Assembly: GCA_023105745.1 (NCBI GenBank)
Contig: JALGQZ010000007.1
Location: 53,301,569 to 53,365,568, forward strand
DNA from: Austropuccinia psidii
Taxonomy: Eukaryota > Basidiomycota > Pucciniomycetes > Pucciniales > Sphaerophragmiaceae
Direction of reading: 5' to 3'
DNA length: 64,000 nt
The notes under the pieces: model-generated
The model's database searches: none
Told to the model about the DNA's origin: nothing
Seen by the model: the letters and a program-made list of their open reading frames with translations, nothing else
Made by a program: the position numbers and the translations under genes
Part shown: positions 1-12,629 of the stretch, piece by piece
How positions within the stretch are numbered: position 1 is the stretch's first letter
How the letters are laid out: each line of letters starts with the position of its first letter

Positions 1-1149
1 AGCTGCTGGCCCAGGATGACAAAATGGTTTCTTTCCAACAAAAAATAAATGATACTTTGAAGACTTTGGGTTGAAATTCTGAAAGAAATCTTTTCCCTTG
101 GCCAAAATTTCAGTACAAGCAGGATCAAGAACCTCAACTGCCTTGTAGCCATCATAAGTTTGGCCAGGATCAAAGTGCCCAGAGGAAGCCACCAACCAAG
201 GTGAAGCCAACTGAGTGAGGATTCCAGAACCACAAAAAAAAATGTTGGTGGCGCAAAAGGAGAAGAATCAGTGAGTTAAGTCAGTTTGGAACTCATGGCT
301 AAAGAAATTGTGCAGGCAAAAGAATTCAGTGTGTCAGAATAATGCACTCCAATCCTAAAGATTCATCAATGAAGATGGCCCAGAAGCCAGTGATTGCCCT
401 TCAATTTGGGCCCCAATCACTCACCCAAGACCTTCCCTGCAATATTGGGGAAGGTCAGATTCTATGGTCCTGGACCTTCTCAATGGGCCCAGGCCATGAG
501 GGTGAAGGAATGGTCCCATGGACCCCCTGAAGCCCTGGCATGTGGGCTCCATTTGGGCTTTGGGGGGCTCTAGTAACACCCATGGACTGTAGGACGTGCC
601 AAACACCAAAAGGACCCAAAAAGGCCCCTCATCACCATTCCATCAAAAATGGCCATAGTAATGGCCATGACCCAGAATACTCAAGAGGGTCCAAAATGGC
701 CAAATTTTAAGGACAATGGGGAAAAGCACCCTCCTTGGATGATGCCAAAGGCCAATTAAGGTGAAAAAAACCCAATAGGACCAATTGCCTGGCCAATAAT
801 GGGTATATACATTCATATACCAACTATTCATAAATTTTTGAGGTGAAGAGTTCTAAGACCTTAGTTTTTGGATAAAACCCAAGGTTCATGTCTTTAAAGG
901 AATTAGTTCATTGAAATTCTGAAGAATAGTATAATTCAAAGGTTTAAGAACTTACTAAAGATTAAAAGAAGGTGAGAAAACAGATAATGAAGGACAAAGA
1001 AGAGAGAGAGGATTTACAGGATAATGGCCAAGAGGAAAAGAAAAATCAAAAGAAAATTTCTGGAAAAAATGTGGGGATGTTATGATGCCACTCAACAGTG
1101 GCAGGGTATAATGGTGTTTAGGAGCCCATCAGTTTCAAGAGGGGGATAC
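1..1149 (+). mobile_element. 3' internal part of an LTR retrotransposon (element E), cut by the window edge
   Basis: This is a degenerate internal region leading into the LTR at 1150. Reading from base 3, a broken gag-like stretch is visible (LLAQDDKMVSFQQ, then FPWPKFQYKQDQEPQLPC). It could be a decayed Gag C-terminus with a worn zinc knuckle, but the cysteine/histidine pattern is incomplete. Stops interrupt every frame. A purine-rich tract (aagaggggga, about 1137-1146) sits just before the LTR, where the plus-strand primer of a retroelement is expected. No integrase or RT is recognisable, so the element may be non-autonomous or internally deleted. The family is uncertain; the position relative to the LTR is the main support. 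Confidence 0.45.
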
Positions 1150-1911
1150 TGTAACAAACACTAGTCAGGGGTAAGGGTATTCAACCTTACATCCACTCAA
1201 ACACCTCAAATCAGCAATCCACTGTGTGTATCAGCAATGTGTTTCATAAATCTTCCTTGCTGAAACATGCATACAGCCTGGTGAATCAATACAGCCTTTC
1301 AATACTTGTACACATTAGAATTCCCCAAAACAGTTTGGATACACCATCCTGAAGCTGTATGAACACTCAACACTACCACTCCTCCCATACAGATCCTGTA
1401 CAAATTGTACAGGACCTTTATTGGCCAGATTCAATTCAATCATCAATCCCTCTCATGAAAACTCTCTGTCTGGATCAGGGCTGGTGATTCTCACATATAC
1501 CAGCCCCTCTTTCTCTCCCCTGGAGAGGTTTCCCCAGTTAATGAATTTAGTTGATTTATTGTTTTATAAATATTCTTACTCTTATTTTTGGTATTATATT
1601 TATTTGGTATTAAGTTAGTCTTTGCATTTTCTCTCACCTGTTCAGTGTGAGGTGTGGTGGCCATATCCTTATTAACCCCCCTCTTTCTTTCTGACAGGTT
1701 GAAACAGTGGACTTGGACTTTTTTGGGTTTGGCTCTTTTATTTCCTACTCTTATTCTTTGTTGCTGCTTTTTCTTATATTAGTATTTCTTAGCAATCTTA
1801 CTCTCATTAAACTCTTAAGTTTTTTTCCTTATCTTATCTGTTGAGCCTTCTGCAGTGAGTCCCAGTTTACTGAGTGCCAGGCTCTCTTCAATTAGAAGAG
1901 CCCCTGTGACA
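1150..1911 (+). repeat. 3' LTR of element E
   Basis: The 762-bp block starts TGTAACAAAC and ends CCCCTGTGACA, giving TG...CA termini with matching TGTAACA/TGTGACA ends. It follows a polypurine tract directly. The partner LTR would be left of the window, so a TSD cannot be tested; the 5 bases after the LTR are ttgct. Confidence 0.6.
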
Positions 1912-3466
1912 TTGCTTTTCATATGTGGGAGTTTCTTTGTTGTCTACTGCCATGTATCAAATGTTTTTAGCATAGCAAATTAAAACATTCTTTTCTCTAA
2001 GCTTTTGCAGTTTCGAACTATTATTAGAGTTCTTAATTCAATTAGCTTATCATTTAAAATATTTTGATTGATTCTAATTATACAATCTCCTATGGTATTT
2101 TATAATAGCAGAGTTTCATAATTTTGGGCTTCTGACCTTTCAATTCATGCCTTTCTCTTATTACTAAAGGTGTTAACAAATAGATGTGTTTTCAATTCAT
2201 CTTTAGATTCTATCTCCCCATCTTCAGAGTTATTTTTGCAATGGATCTTCTTGAAACTTGGAAGATGTCCCACTATGAACTGTATATTTGGAACATGGTG
2301 GGTAGGATTGTATTTGGGGACAATTAAATTGGAATTTCTGTTTTATTGGGTTGGAATTTGTGGGTCTTAGAAGCTGGAAGAGTTGATAGTCCCAGTTGAT
2401 GCATTTCTGGTTGTTGTGGGGGAGACATTTGGCTGTATCTGAATTACAATATCTAATATTAGTATATTAGTAAAACCAATTATTTCAGTTACAATTGGGT
2501 AATAATTAGTAGCTTATATTCTACTTCCACAGATGGATTTCAAACCTCCACTTTCATTTTCCATTGATGTTGGCTGTTCCTGGGGGTCAGATGTGACTGC
2601 GACTGGGTTGACATAGTATGTTGGAGGGATGAGTATTTTGCAGTATTTGGATGAAAACAATTTTGCTTACTAAAATGAACTATGTTGTTTCCTTGGTCTC
2701 CCAATCAATAAAAGTACTGTATATCATTAGTCTTCATCCAACTTGAAATAATACAAACATATTTCCTGCTATTCCCCATTTCTTCACTAAATATGTGACA
2801 TCAAATTTACAGTATGTATGTGACTGCCATTTGTATTTGGTGTTAAATTGATCTCTTTATTTTAAGAATCAGTTTTCAGCTTGAATATATTCACTTCATT
2901 AGTGTAGTCTGTGTGGCAGATGTTAACTTTTAGTGTGATATTATTGGGATCTGGTGTGAAAGGTGTTGTCTCCATTTTGATAATGACAATTCCAAGACCA
3001 TGTGTTTATAATTTGTCAATAAGATCATGGTAGAATTCTTTTGGCAATCCCGGGGCCAATAGTTGCGATCGGACATAGTAACCAGTGTAGGTATTAAGGC
3101 CTGGACATTTAAAAATCTGGATTGTAACAAAGTACATTGGTTCAGCTTGCTGTGCACAACTCCTGGAGGTATTTGCCAATAAGGGGATATTAATATTGGT
3201 GGGTCCATCCATAGATTCTCCATATACAGGAACACCAGAATTGCAGGATAAATTGCCATATAACAACCCCTTGGTCAATTTTGTTGCTAACTCTTCAACA
3301 TTCTCAGTTATTAAAGTGAAATATAATGGCTGGCTGGCATTTCCGACTGTTTTCATGCTTGTTTTGGCAAATGGTATTGATAAAGATATTTCTTATATTT
3401 ATTTATTTATTTTTGTTAAAGTATTTCTATTTGTTTTGTGGCAATTGTCACAAATTGTTTAATTGA
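1912..3466 (-). pseudogene. Unrecognised degenerate minus-strand coding sequence
   Basis: The best preserved part is 3356-3006 (116 codons, starting MKTVGNASQPLYFTLITENV). The same protein-like reading appears to continue after an early stop through about 2880 (GIVIIKMETTPFTPDPNN, then ICHTDYTNEVN). Further protein-like patches lie near 2620-2520 and 2380-2160, with several stops and frame changes. The patches are in order on one strand, so this looks like a single decayed gene of at least about 350 codons. I do not recognise the family. It could be a rust-specific repeat gene or an unfamiliar transposon ORF. No catalytic motif can be named. Confidence 0.35.
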
Positions 3467-4447
3467 TGAGAGAGATTAAGTAGAGAGGTAGTTGAAGCAT
3501 GTGGGAACACTGCCTGGCTTGGTGGTGATCCAGTACATCATTATTTATCGATGGGAAACCTGTCACATGTCATTTAAACGAAGCCTCATTATGGCTTGTT
3601 AGTTTTTTATTCGTTGTGAGTTTTGTGTAGTTTTGGCAATGAAGGATCAGTTGCCATATTGGGATCATCAGTAATGCAGGACATGTATTGCTTGGATTGC
3701 TTCAAAATGTGATTAGGCAGCTATGTTGATAATTGTGGTGTTGGTTGGGGAGTTAGATGGAAGCAGGTCTAGTTGAGCTGGGTGGATGATGGAAGGAAAG
3801 CAGGTGTATGTTTATGCTTTGAGGTGTAAATATTCAGCTAGTTGGAGCAGGTTTTTGAGGGAAATTTTGTTTTTCTTTAACATGTGAATATTTGGCTAGT
3901 TCCGGAATTCAGATTGAATTGTGAGTTTGGCTAGTTTGAGCAGGTCGAATCAAGTGGATCATAGCCTTGAGGGAGATTTTTTTTGCTTCAACGTGTGAAT
4001 ATTTTGCTAGTTCTGGCAGTCAGATTGAATTGTGAGTTGGATATGATACAGTGACATAATGGTTATTTTGTTTCGGTGGGGTTCCGGAAGTCGGGTCAAG
4101 TTTGGAAAAAGGGTGGATTGTGCAACAGAACATATGGATCGTAGCCATTTCTGTTGCTTTTGGTTTTCGGCTGTTGGATTGAGTTAACGAAAGGTTGAAT
4201 TGGGCAAGGGATCATAGCCGAATGGGTGGGTTTGTATCAATAATTTTAATGGTGTAGTTGGGTTTGAGGTTTTGAAACTGAGAAGTAAAAACTGGGAAGC
4301 AAATAAAAAGTTGCGATGGTCGTGGGTTGTGTTCTCTTCACTGGACTGGTTGCAGTTATAGCCAAAAATCCGCTGCTGTAACCAGTCCGCAGTGGCGCAG
4401 CGCGTGGGTACACTGTGGTCTGGCAAATTTTGATGAGCTGCAGTTAA
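3467..4447. other. Unassigned interval between the minus-strand pseudogene and the copia LTR
   Basis: No recognisable gene is present. The 4184-4453 part is visibly richer in G+C than its surroundings and holds an 89-codon minus-strand ORF without recognisable domains. It could be upstream sequence of the decayed gene at 1912-3466. The right end is where the copia 5' LTR is truncated, so a deletion junction is likely near 4447. Confidence 0.3.
3820..4042. repeat. Imperfect tandem repeat, about 110-bp period
   Basis: The block gagcaggt...gtgaatattt-gctagtt..cagattgaattgtgagtt occurs twice, with the gtgaat landmark at 3884 and at 3995. A more degenerate third unit (gtaaatattcagctagttggagcagg) lies just upstream at about 3826. 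The repeat is diverged, so it is old. Confidence 0.5.
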
Positions 4448-4782
4448 ACTCATTAGGAAACTTTTACACTGACACCTTTTTATCAGTGTGTTGTTTTTTC
4501 TCTTAAATCGTTATAAGTGTATATAAAGATTAGTAAGAAACGTTGTGTTGCCAAATAGGTCATCAAAAACACTTGGAAACTCTATGGAAATAGCCAGTAT
4601 ACTAACAACTGCGTGTATGATCATCCTGTAAAATACTTAATCCCATTAGGACCTATTGTACTACATAGTCCAGTGGTATACTTTGCTTTTCACCTTCAGT
4701 TACATCTCTGTTCATTTGTATCACAATGTCTTCGTTATTTATTTTCAATATAAAAACTTCAGTTTAATTATAAAATTTAAAT
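4448..4782 (+). repeat. 5' LTR of the copia element, truncated at its left end
   Basis: It aligns with about 28033-28370, sharing for example ttaggacctatt, acatagtccagtggtatact and cttcagtttaatta. The first part of the LTR, present in the 3' copy from about 27758, is missing here, so a deletion probably removed it together with adjoining LINE sequence. Confidence 0.7.
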
Positions 4783-4802
4783 ATCTAAAGTCCGGTGCTA
4801 AA

Positions 4803-5541
4803 ATGAGAAGGTGCAAAGAAATTCCAGAAAGAAATCAAATAAAAGCGTCCCACATGCCCATTCTTGATTGTCAAAACTATACGATCTGGAATTTTATGAT
4901 GGACCTGGAACTTTCTTCTAGAGTACTACGTGAATTATGTGATGTTGACTCTCCACCAGCTTCAGATCCCAACACAATCATCAGTTGGAATCTAGCCAAT
5001 ATAAAAGCAGTACAATCAATCCTAAGTAGGATAAATCAAGACATAATTATAAGTGTATTATATGGGCTAACTTTCAAAAATTATAAAGAACTATGGACGG
5101 AAATTAACTCAAAATACTACTCACACCCTGTCACCAATAGAGGAAGAAATTGGCTGAAATGGGAATTCTTGCATTTCAGAGGTGAGATTGAGGAATATTT
5201 CAAACAATTCTCAAACATAATGTTTTGAATTGGCGGTATTGGAATAAACCTACCACCAGACATAATGGTCTATTCTATTCTTGGAAAAATTAGTAGAGAT
5301 AGCAGTACCTACGACAACGTAATTGATTCAATGGTATTGAATATGAACTCGACTATCTCTACTCGATTAGTCCTAGAAAAATTCTCTGAACCAATGCAAA
5401 ACAAAAATACAAAAATTAATTATCAAAAATCAAAGCTCTTCCCTCTCAACATAAAATACAGAGTTTCCTTATAAAACAATGTATTCATGTAAAGACGGAA
5501 AACATAATCCACAGAACAGATCTCACAAAGCAGAAAGCTGT
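4803..5541 (+). pseudogene. copia Gag (nucleocapsid) remnant
   Basis: The ATG at 4803 follows the LTR and opens a frame starting MRRCKEIPERNQIKAS; a further in-frame extension upstream lies inside the LTR and is unlikely to be real. The early part (YTIWNFMMDLELSSRVL and WNLANIKAVQSILSRI) has the pattern of copia-type Gag (UBN2-like). A stop at 5226 breaks it, and the sequence resumes in another frame (GKISRDSSTYDNVI, then FSEPMQNKN) to 5474. A zinc knuckle CKDGKHNP...H...C at 5488-5541, followed by HPELRPPPRKK, marks the Gag C-terminus. Gag would form virus-like particles that package element RNA; this copy cannot. Confidence 0.8.
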
Positions 5542-5599
5542 TCGATAAAACATCCTGAGTTGCGACCTCCCCCAAGGAAGAAAATAAAAATAAAAATAC

Positions 5600-6111
5600 T
5601 GATTCTGAATCTCATCAAACTGGACTGGAAGCTCTTGTAACAAATAAAAACAACATTTGGAAAAAAACCCTTAATATTTTCATTCACTGTGGCTCTACAC
5701 ACTCCATGTTCAACACAAAGGAGGTATTTAACCGTTTCTCAAAAATTTCAGGGGACAAATTAAATAAAGGTGATTCCTTGAGTAACCTAGAATGTAAAGG
5801 AAAAGGAAAAGTAAAACTTTCACACTCAAGGATTGTCTTTATTTCCTCAATATGGCAAAAAATCTTTTTAGTATTCTAGACTTAAGTGAAAAACAAATCA
5901 CCATCTCCAAAATCCAATCAACATTCAACCTCTCCAACAATAGAGGATAAATCATTTGGGGACCCTTGATCAATAAGCTAATGATAATAACATTCAATAA
6001 ACCAAGCTTACTCCCAAATATAAAATTTCTCCAGAAACCATGGGGTTACTTACTGGGTCACCCTAAAGAAGTGTTTTGAATCAGATTCCCCTTTCGAATC
6101 AAGAGTAAGAA
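5600..6111 (+). pseudogene. copia protease and GAG-pre-integrase remnant
   Basis: A retropepsin-like site is visible at about 5679-5710 as FIHCGSTHSMF; the copia consensus has DCG(A/S)TH, so the catalytic Asp is replaced by His. Further on, NLECKGKGKVKLS continues the protease. At about 6036-6062 the motif KPWGYLLGHP corresponds to the PWHxRLGHP motif of the GAG-pre-integrase domain. Several frames are used and stops are present. The reading is interrupted at 6111 by a solo LTR and resumes at 6624. Confidence 0.7.
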
Positions 6112-6623
6112 TGGTATGATCTTAGGCCTGAGCGTGATGGATTTCCGGCTACTTAGCTCAATTAATACATATATTTCCATCACCCATAAGCAGTCTTAGT
6201 TGTATATAAATAGTGGTTTATGTTACTCGTTTATAAGAACATTATTCAGTTCATTATTATCTTTTATTCTCGTTTACTCTTTTATTTTATTTTTATCATC
6301 ACATTTATATCTCACTCTTACTTATGAGGCTTGGGTATTGATTAGGTATACATACTCTACCTCCCGCTCCATGAACTTGCGTGAAGGCTAACCTTTTCTC
6401 ATTATTATACTTTTCAGAGTGTTTTCTATTTGTGATTATAAAAACTCATCTTTGTAGTGTTTTGTATCGGTTGTTGTTCTAACTCTAGGTATATTTACTT
6501 TTTAATCTTACTTTAGAGTATTGTGTATATTGATTAATTGTTTTATCTAAGTGTTACTATTACTGGTTTTTTACAATTGTGATAACATAGCAATTAAAAG
6601 ATATATAACTATAACTCATTTCA
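6112..6623 (+). repeat. Solo LTR (family F) inserted in the copia pre-integrase region
   Basis: The block starts TGGTATGATCTTAGG and ends ..CTCATTTCA. A TATA-like tatataaatag lies at about 6202. The flank before it is aagaa (6107-6111), and aagaa recurs at 6623-6627, giving a 5-bp TSD with one base of ambiguity at the LTR end. Removing it joins the copia reading NQE to EELLNSLGLC, which supports a clean insertion. The start is TGG rather than the usual TGT, probably a mutation. Confidence 0.65.
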
Positions 6624-7734
6624 AGAAGAACTTTTAAATTCACTAGGACTTTGTAATGAACCTTCAAATACCTGCAGCACCTGTGTAAGAGGAAAAATGA
6701 CCCTACTGCCATTTAAGGGACATTTTTCTGAAGAACTTTCTCTATTAGTCTGTATAAACATGGCTATTGTTTGACAAATTACACCTCTGTCAGCCTCTGG
6801 AAATTTTTACATACTCAAAATTATCAATCAATTCTCTTCCCATAAAATTGAATGATTCCTAAAACACAAATTTGACACACTAGAAGAATTTTTTATACCT
6901 AAAATCTATATGGAAAACCTTTAAGATAGGAATATAGAGGATATAGTGACCAATAGTGGAGGATAATTTGTCAATTTCAAATGAAAATTTCTTTTTTCAT
7001 TCAATAATAACACCATACACCCCAGAGCACAACAGAGTTTCTGAACATGCCAATACAACAATCCTATACAAGGAAAGATGTTTACTTCTCATGTCCTATA
7101 TTCCAGACATTTACTTGGAAGAAGATGTGAAAATAGCTACCTTTCTCACAAATATAATACCAACTGTGTCAATAAACAATCACTCTCCTCACTTATTGTG
7201 GAATAAATCACCTAAATTACAGAGGAGTCTTTGGTTGCAAAGTCTCATTTTCGATACCTAATCAAAAGTGGTCTTGGAATTTATCTCAAGTAGGTGGAGC
7301 CAGAGTATTATTAGGATATAGCTACACTCCTCATAGAGAATACTAAAGCTTAGCTCCAAGAATTTATATCACAATAGGGAGATTGTTTCCTCTTAAAAGG
7401 AGTTCTCATCTCTAAAATCAGAGATGGAACTCAACTTTCCCACTTTGTACCTTGGTTGGAACAGCTTTATGGTGACAGACAATGATAAATAATTTTACTT
7501 TGTTGAGAATCCTGATTAATATTCCAAAGAAGCCATGCATGAACCTCTTATTGAAGAAAATTTTGATCACAACACACTACATCACATGCCAAAGGACTGC
7601 CATCTCCACCCAGGAAGAGAATTAGGGGAATATACACAAGACACTCAAATCTGGGAAACTAAGACATAATCAAGGAAAATATATTGACTTATCCTGGAAA
7701 CCATGAGAACTACTCACTCAGACTAATCCCAACT
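6624..7734 (+). pseudogene. copia integrase remnant
   Basis: The cysteine pair of the HHCC zinc finger appears as CSTCVRGKM at about 6680, followed by LPFKGHF. The catalytic core follows in mixed frames: a degraded first region at about 6750-6960, then 6956-7261 with TPYTPEHNRVSEHANTTILY, which corresponds to the PxxNGxxER motif region. There the usual ...NG.SER reads NRVSEHA. Next come FLTNIIPTVSINNHSPH and LWNKSPKL, typical of copia integrase. After 7261 the linker to RT is badly decayed. Integrase would insert element cDNA; stops and lost residues make this copy non-functional. Confidence 0.8.
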
Positions 7735-7739
7735 CCTAA

Positions 7740-9620
7740 TGTAAGATTTGTCTATGAAACTGCTGATAATATTATTATTAATCGACAGTACTATGACTGT
7801 TCTTATGAAATACAATAATAAGAAATATTATAACCACAATCAAATAATTAATTAATTAATTATTTCTTTTACTTTTAATACACTACTAGTGATTATAACA
7901 GTAAGCAGTAATTGTCTACTAGAATCAATTACAAGAAGTATTTAAATAATAAAATTATTTTAATATATAATTATCTTTCTCAAGAATAATTTTAATTAGA
8001 ATTATTGAAGAAAAAAAATACTAGAGAAAAACTTTAAGAATTAATAATGAATCACTCACTAATACTCTAATGAGCCTATAAAGACTTTGGTAGAGAGATT
8101 TGACAGACACTTGTGGATTTAAATGATCAAAAAATAATTTATAACAGTATTACAACAATATATAGTTGATTTCTATGATTTAACATGTTTATGATTGATT
8201 CTGAAAGAATTAAAACAATTAAGAAAAGCTTTAAGTAATACTTACTTGTTGGTAATAAAGCTATGATGGGATAATAAGATAATTTCAAAAAAACAGCAAG
8301 AGGATGCATCTTTTAAGTAAGTAACAGCTCACAGAGGCGTGCCATAGATAAAACTGAAAAACCAGTGGGTGAGAAAACAATTATCCTTTTTGGATTAATA
8401 ATTGCATCATCTGTTGTCATGTAAGCTTATCATAATTACTTAATTGATGCTTTTATGTGACTACAAACCCAAATATAGTTAATTATAAAAGGATTAAAAA
8501 CTGTAAATTGTCTTTATTTCAAAATTAACATTAATTTCTCAAAGTTATCAATGTTATTGGAAATTTCATCATGGGTTGTATTTTCTGTGAATTTTTGAAG
8601 TTTCAGTGTTTCATGTGCAATTATCAAAAATGGACTGTAGGTAAAACTTTTAATTTTACTTATGAAACTTTCCTTATCTTTAATTTATTTATGAATCCTA
8701 CTGTTCTTAATTGGTCCTGTAAGTTTCAGTCAGATAAATTCATAATTGTATCTCCAATGAATTTTTGAAGTTTTTACCTCATTTCTATGTAGAATTGCAA
8801 ATAGCACAATATGGCTGGTTGCTATGGGGTAAATCAATGGATACTAGTCTAAAGAGGGTTTTAATTACTCTTTAAGGGTTTATCCATGGAAAATAATTAA
8901 TAATTGACATGGTTACAAGAGTCTAAGTAGCTCTTGACCTCCTTGGCAGATAAAAATAGCAGCTTATTTGCAATTTTCTTATGATTTAATGAGATTTTAA
9001 CTTGGTAACCAAGTTCCCATAAGGCTTTAGTACACTAATTGGGCCATTTTCAGCCATGGATCCAAGCTTTAGAGCTATCCATGCCTCAGAGGTGTCAGAA
9101 GCTGGGTAAATTGACTCTCTTTGATGTGTTTTGTCCCTGCTGGCTATTTTCACATCATAAAATAGATATACAGGCTTAAAGACTGATATCCACTATGGGT
9201 GTATCAAAAATGTATCTAAGAGTACCATGACATTAAGTGCCACAAACATGCATAACAGTATTCTTAGTGTATATGTAATATGAGATTTCTCACATTCCCA
9301 TGATTTTGGTCTAAAATTGGGAAAAAAATTCACAATTATTTTATGTGGTATTGAAGTATTTTCCACATTATCACCTCATAGAGTTAATTGAAGTGTATCA
9401 ACTCTAGGCAGCTACCCTAGGTGAAACTTTGTGTAGAATCCAAATATGGCATTAAATCCATGGATTCACTTACTCAAGAAAAAGTTATTCATCTTGTTTG
9501 AAATCAAAAATGATGAATTTTCAATATATGCATGACTTATGGGTTATTCATAGCTCAAAAGGTATTCTTAAAGACAATTGTGGCCTATTTGGGGATGTAA
9601 AATATACCTCAAGGCTCACA
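7740..9620 (-). repeat. Solo LTR of gypsy family A, in copia
   Basis: This 1881-bp block is the reverse complement of a diverged copy of the 1925-bp LTRs at 28778 and 37233. It begins TGTAAGATTTG and ends CAAGGCTCACA. It is flanked by perfect 5-bp duplications, cctaa at 7735-7739 and cctaa at 9621-9625. No internal sequence is attached, so it is a solo LTR left by LTR-LTR recombination. Confidence 0.9.
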
Positions 9621-11193
9621 CCTAAAATCAAGCCATCAGCTCCAAACCATCTGAATGTAAGATGGGTGTATGAAACTGTTGATGATATTACTTTTACTCA
9701 ACAGCACTATGACTGTTCTTATGAAATATAATAATAAATCTTATTATAACCACAATTAAATAGTTAAAGTAATTAATTATTTTTTTGCTTGTTATATACT
9801 ACTAGTGACTATCACAGTAAGAAGTAATTGTCTACAAGAATCAATTACAAGAAGTATTTAATAATAAAACTTCTTTTATTAAAATAATAAAATTATTTTA
9901 ATATATAATTATTTCTTGCAAGAACAATTATAACTATAATTTTTAAAGGAAACTAATACTGGAGAAAAAATTTAATAATTGAATTAAAACCACTCACTAA
10001 TACTCCCATGAACCTTGGAAAGAGTTGGTAGATAGATTGATAGAGAAATTGTGGATTTAAAGGTTCAAAATTGATTTATAACAGTATTAAAACAAATTAT
10101 GGTTTATTTCTATGATCTCACGTCTTCATTAGCTAATATGAAAGATTAAAACACTTGATCAGAAATTTAACTAATACATATTTTTTTGTAAATAGAGTTA
10201 TAATTAGATAAGAAGATCATTTGGAAAAAAAGCAAGAGGATGCCTCTTTTAAGTCAACAACAGCTCACAGAGGCATGCCATGGATTAAACTGAAAGACCA
10301 CTTAGTAAGAAAGAAGTAGTCCTTTTTGGATTAATGATTGCATCATCTGTTTTCATGTAAAATTATTCTAATTACTTGAATAAGGCTTTTATGTGACTAC
10401 CAACCCATTTATGGTTAAGAAGAAAAGAAATGAAAATTTCAAATCTTCTTTTATTTGAAAATAAACATTAATTTCTCAATTTTATCAATTTGATTGGAAA
10501 TTTCATCACAGGTTGTATTTTCTGTTCATTTTTGAAGATTCCCTGTTTCACATGGAATCATCAAAGAGGAACTTTAAGGAAGAAGTTCAATTTTACTTGT
10601 TAAATTGTAATTATTTTTTGGTTTCATTATTGATAACAATATTCCTCATTGGCCCTGAAAGCTTCAGAAATATTCATTAGGAAGTGTATCTTAAATGAAT
10701 TTTTGAAGTTTTTACCTTATTTCTATGTAGAATTGCAAATAGCACATTATAGCAGGTTGCTATGAGGTAAATAAATTGATAATAGTCAAATAGGTTTTTA
10801 ATTAATCTTTTAAGTTTTATCAATGGAAAATCATTGATAATTGACATGGTTACATGATTTTAAATTTCTCTTTACCTCCTTGTCACATCAAAATAGCATC
10901 TTATTTGCAATTTCCTTATGATTTAATGAGAATTTAATCTGGTAACCAAGTTCCCAAAGGTTTTTAGTATACAAATTGGGTCATCATTAGCCATTGATCC
11001 AAGATTTAGAGCTATGCACACCTCAGAGGCCTCAGAAGGTGGGTACCCTGGCGCTCTTTGATTTCTTTTGTCACCCTTAGCTATTTTCACATCAAAAATA
11101 GTAGTTCACTATGGTTTTACCAAAACGTTATGTGGGAATACTGTAATTTTAAGTGCCACACACATGCACATCACTAATATTAGGGTATATTTA

Positions 11194-12590
11194 TGTCGGG
11201 CTAAGTCATTGATAAAGTGATAAAAATAGTATATACAACTTCAACTATGACTGTGAAACGGATAAAATGATAATGAAATACTTTTAATTGATAATTAAGG
11301 GCTTTTCTAAACAGATTGAGTGGTGGTGAGCGCTGTTGAAAGCCCTGGGTGTAGCCTTACCAATTGGATTATTATAACAAATTCTACAATAATTGAGAAT
11401 ATAATTATACCTTATTATTTCCAATATTATAGCTGTTTTTTATAGTTGTACTATATAGGAGCTCAAGAGAAGGATGAGGAAACCTTTTCTGGTGGAGAAA
11501 AGGCCTTCTTGTATCACAAAATGGGGTGGAAACTTCCTTTAGGCAATCCACATAGAGGAAGTGAAGAGTTTTTGACTTATTAGTACTGACTTGTGGTTTC
11601 AAAAAATCCTTTATACACTTTATTGCGCTCAGATGTGATTTTGAAACCACATCTGGGAAGTTTCCACCAATGCAGGGTGAGAATTTTCATCTGGGGACCA
11701 CACAGCGCTCTTCCAACGTGTATGAAGTGTAGAATGCTGCACAGAACGTGTATAGGACCCCAGTATTGAATTAACTATGGGTTATTGAAGTATAAACATG
11801 CTTCTTTGTCTTTTTGACACCTCATAATCATAGTTGTGGGATATTATTGCACAGAAAAGGTATATTGGCACAATTGTGGGAATTTAACCTTAAAGCTGCT
11901 ATAGATTTGTCAGTTTTTGAGATATTGGGCTTGAGGTTTGTTCATTGTGTAGCCCTGGATGAGATCTACAAAATGGTAGTTTATTTGGTGTGTGTAGAAT
12001 TAAATATGTCAAAGTCCAGCCATGTACAAGTTTTGTTATTCAGACATATAATTTTCTCAATATCTGTATGGAGCTTGTTTGCTCCAAAACCTTTGTTCTA
12101 GCTGAGATATTGAGATATGAAAGGCACCATAATATAGTCCTATTTTTTTCTTTCCAAAAATACCACACTTTAAGCATCTCACACCAAAATTTTAGAAGTT
12201 AGATGAGAGGTGAATATATTGTTCACCCTTATTTGACCTTATTTTGGCAATAACTTTTGTAATTTTGGTGTTAGCTCAGTTTGGCTAATACCATTGGATT
12301 TCCCTAATGTAGAGCTTCAATTTAAATACCCATTTCTTGGTGTCAAGCCTCTTCCTCCAGATTGAAGATGAGAGGTGAAAATTGAGGTTTATGCTCAGCA
12401 ATAACTTTGATATTTTTTTCCTATCATGATGGGACTTTTATTTTTGGAAAGTGGTGAGTTTCCTCTTCCTTTTGATACCTTTTGAGCCTATTTTTCTCGG
12501 TTCCATGTTTTGGTGGTATCTTGGCTTTACCATTGGTTCATGGTATTTGGCTGTCATGCTTGTGCTCTGGTTTTTAGTCACAGGCTGTCA
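11194..12590 (-). repeat. LTR-B, 3' LTR of element B
   Basis: The block runs TGTCGGGC to GGCTGTCA in plus orientation, 1397 bp. It aligns along its length with 19546-20961 and, reversed, with the solo copy 21964-23371. The adjacent taccctccctcc at 12591-12602 is the complement of a polypurine tract, so this is the 3' LTR of a minus-strand element. Confidence 0.85.
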
Positions 12591-12629
12591 TACCCTCCCT
12601 CCAGAAAAGGCTCATCATTGATCAGAATT

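Noticed and set aside
4184..4453. 89-codon minus-strand ORF in GC-richer sequence
   Set aside because: No recognisable motif, ends in the copia LTR, and two other frames look equally plausible; left as unassigned sequence.
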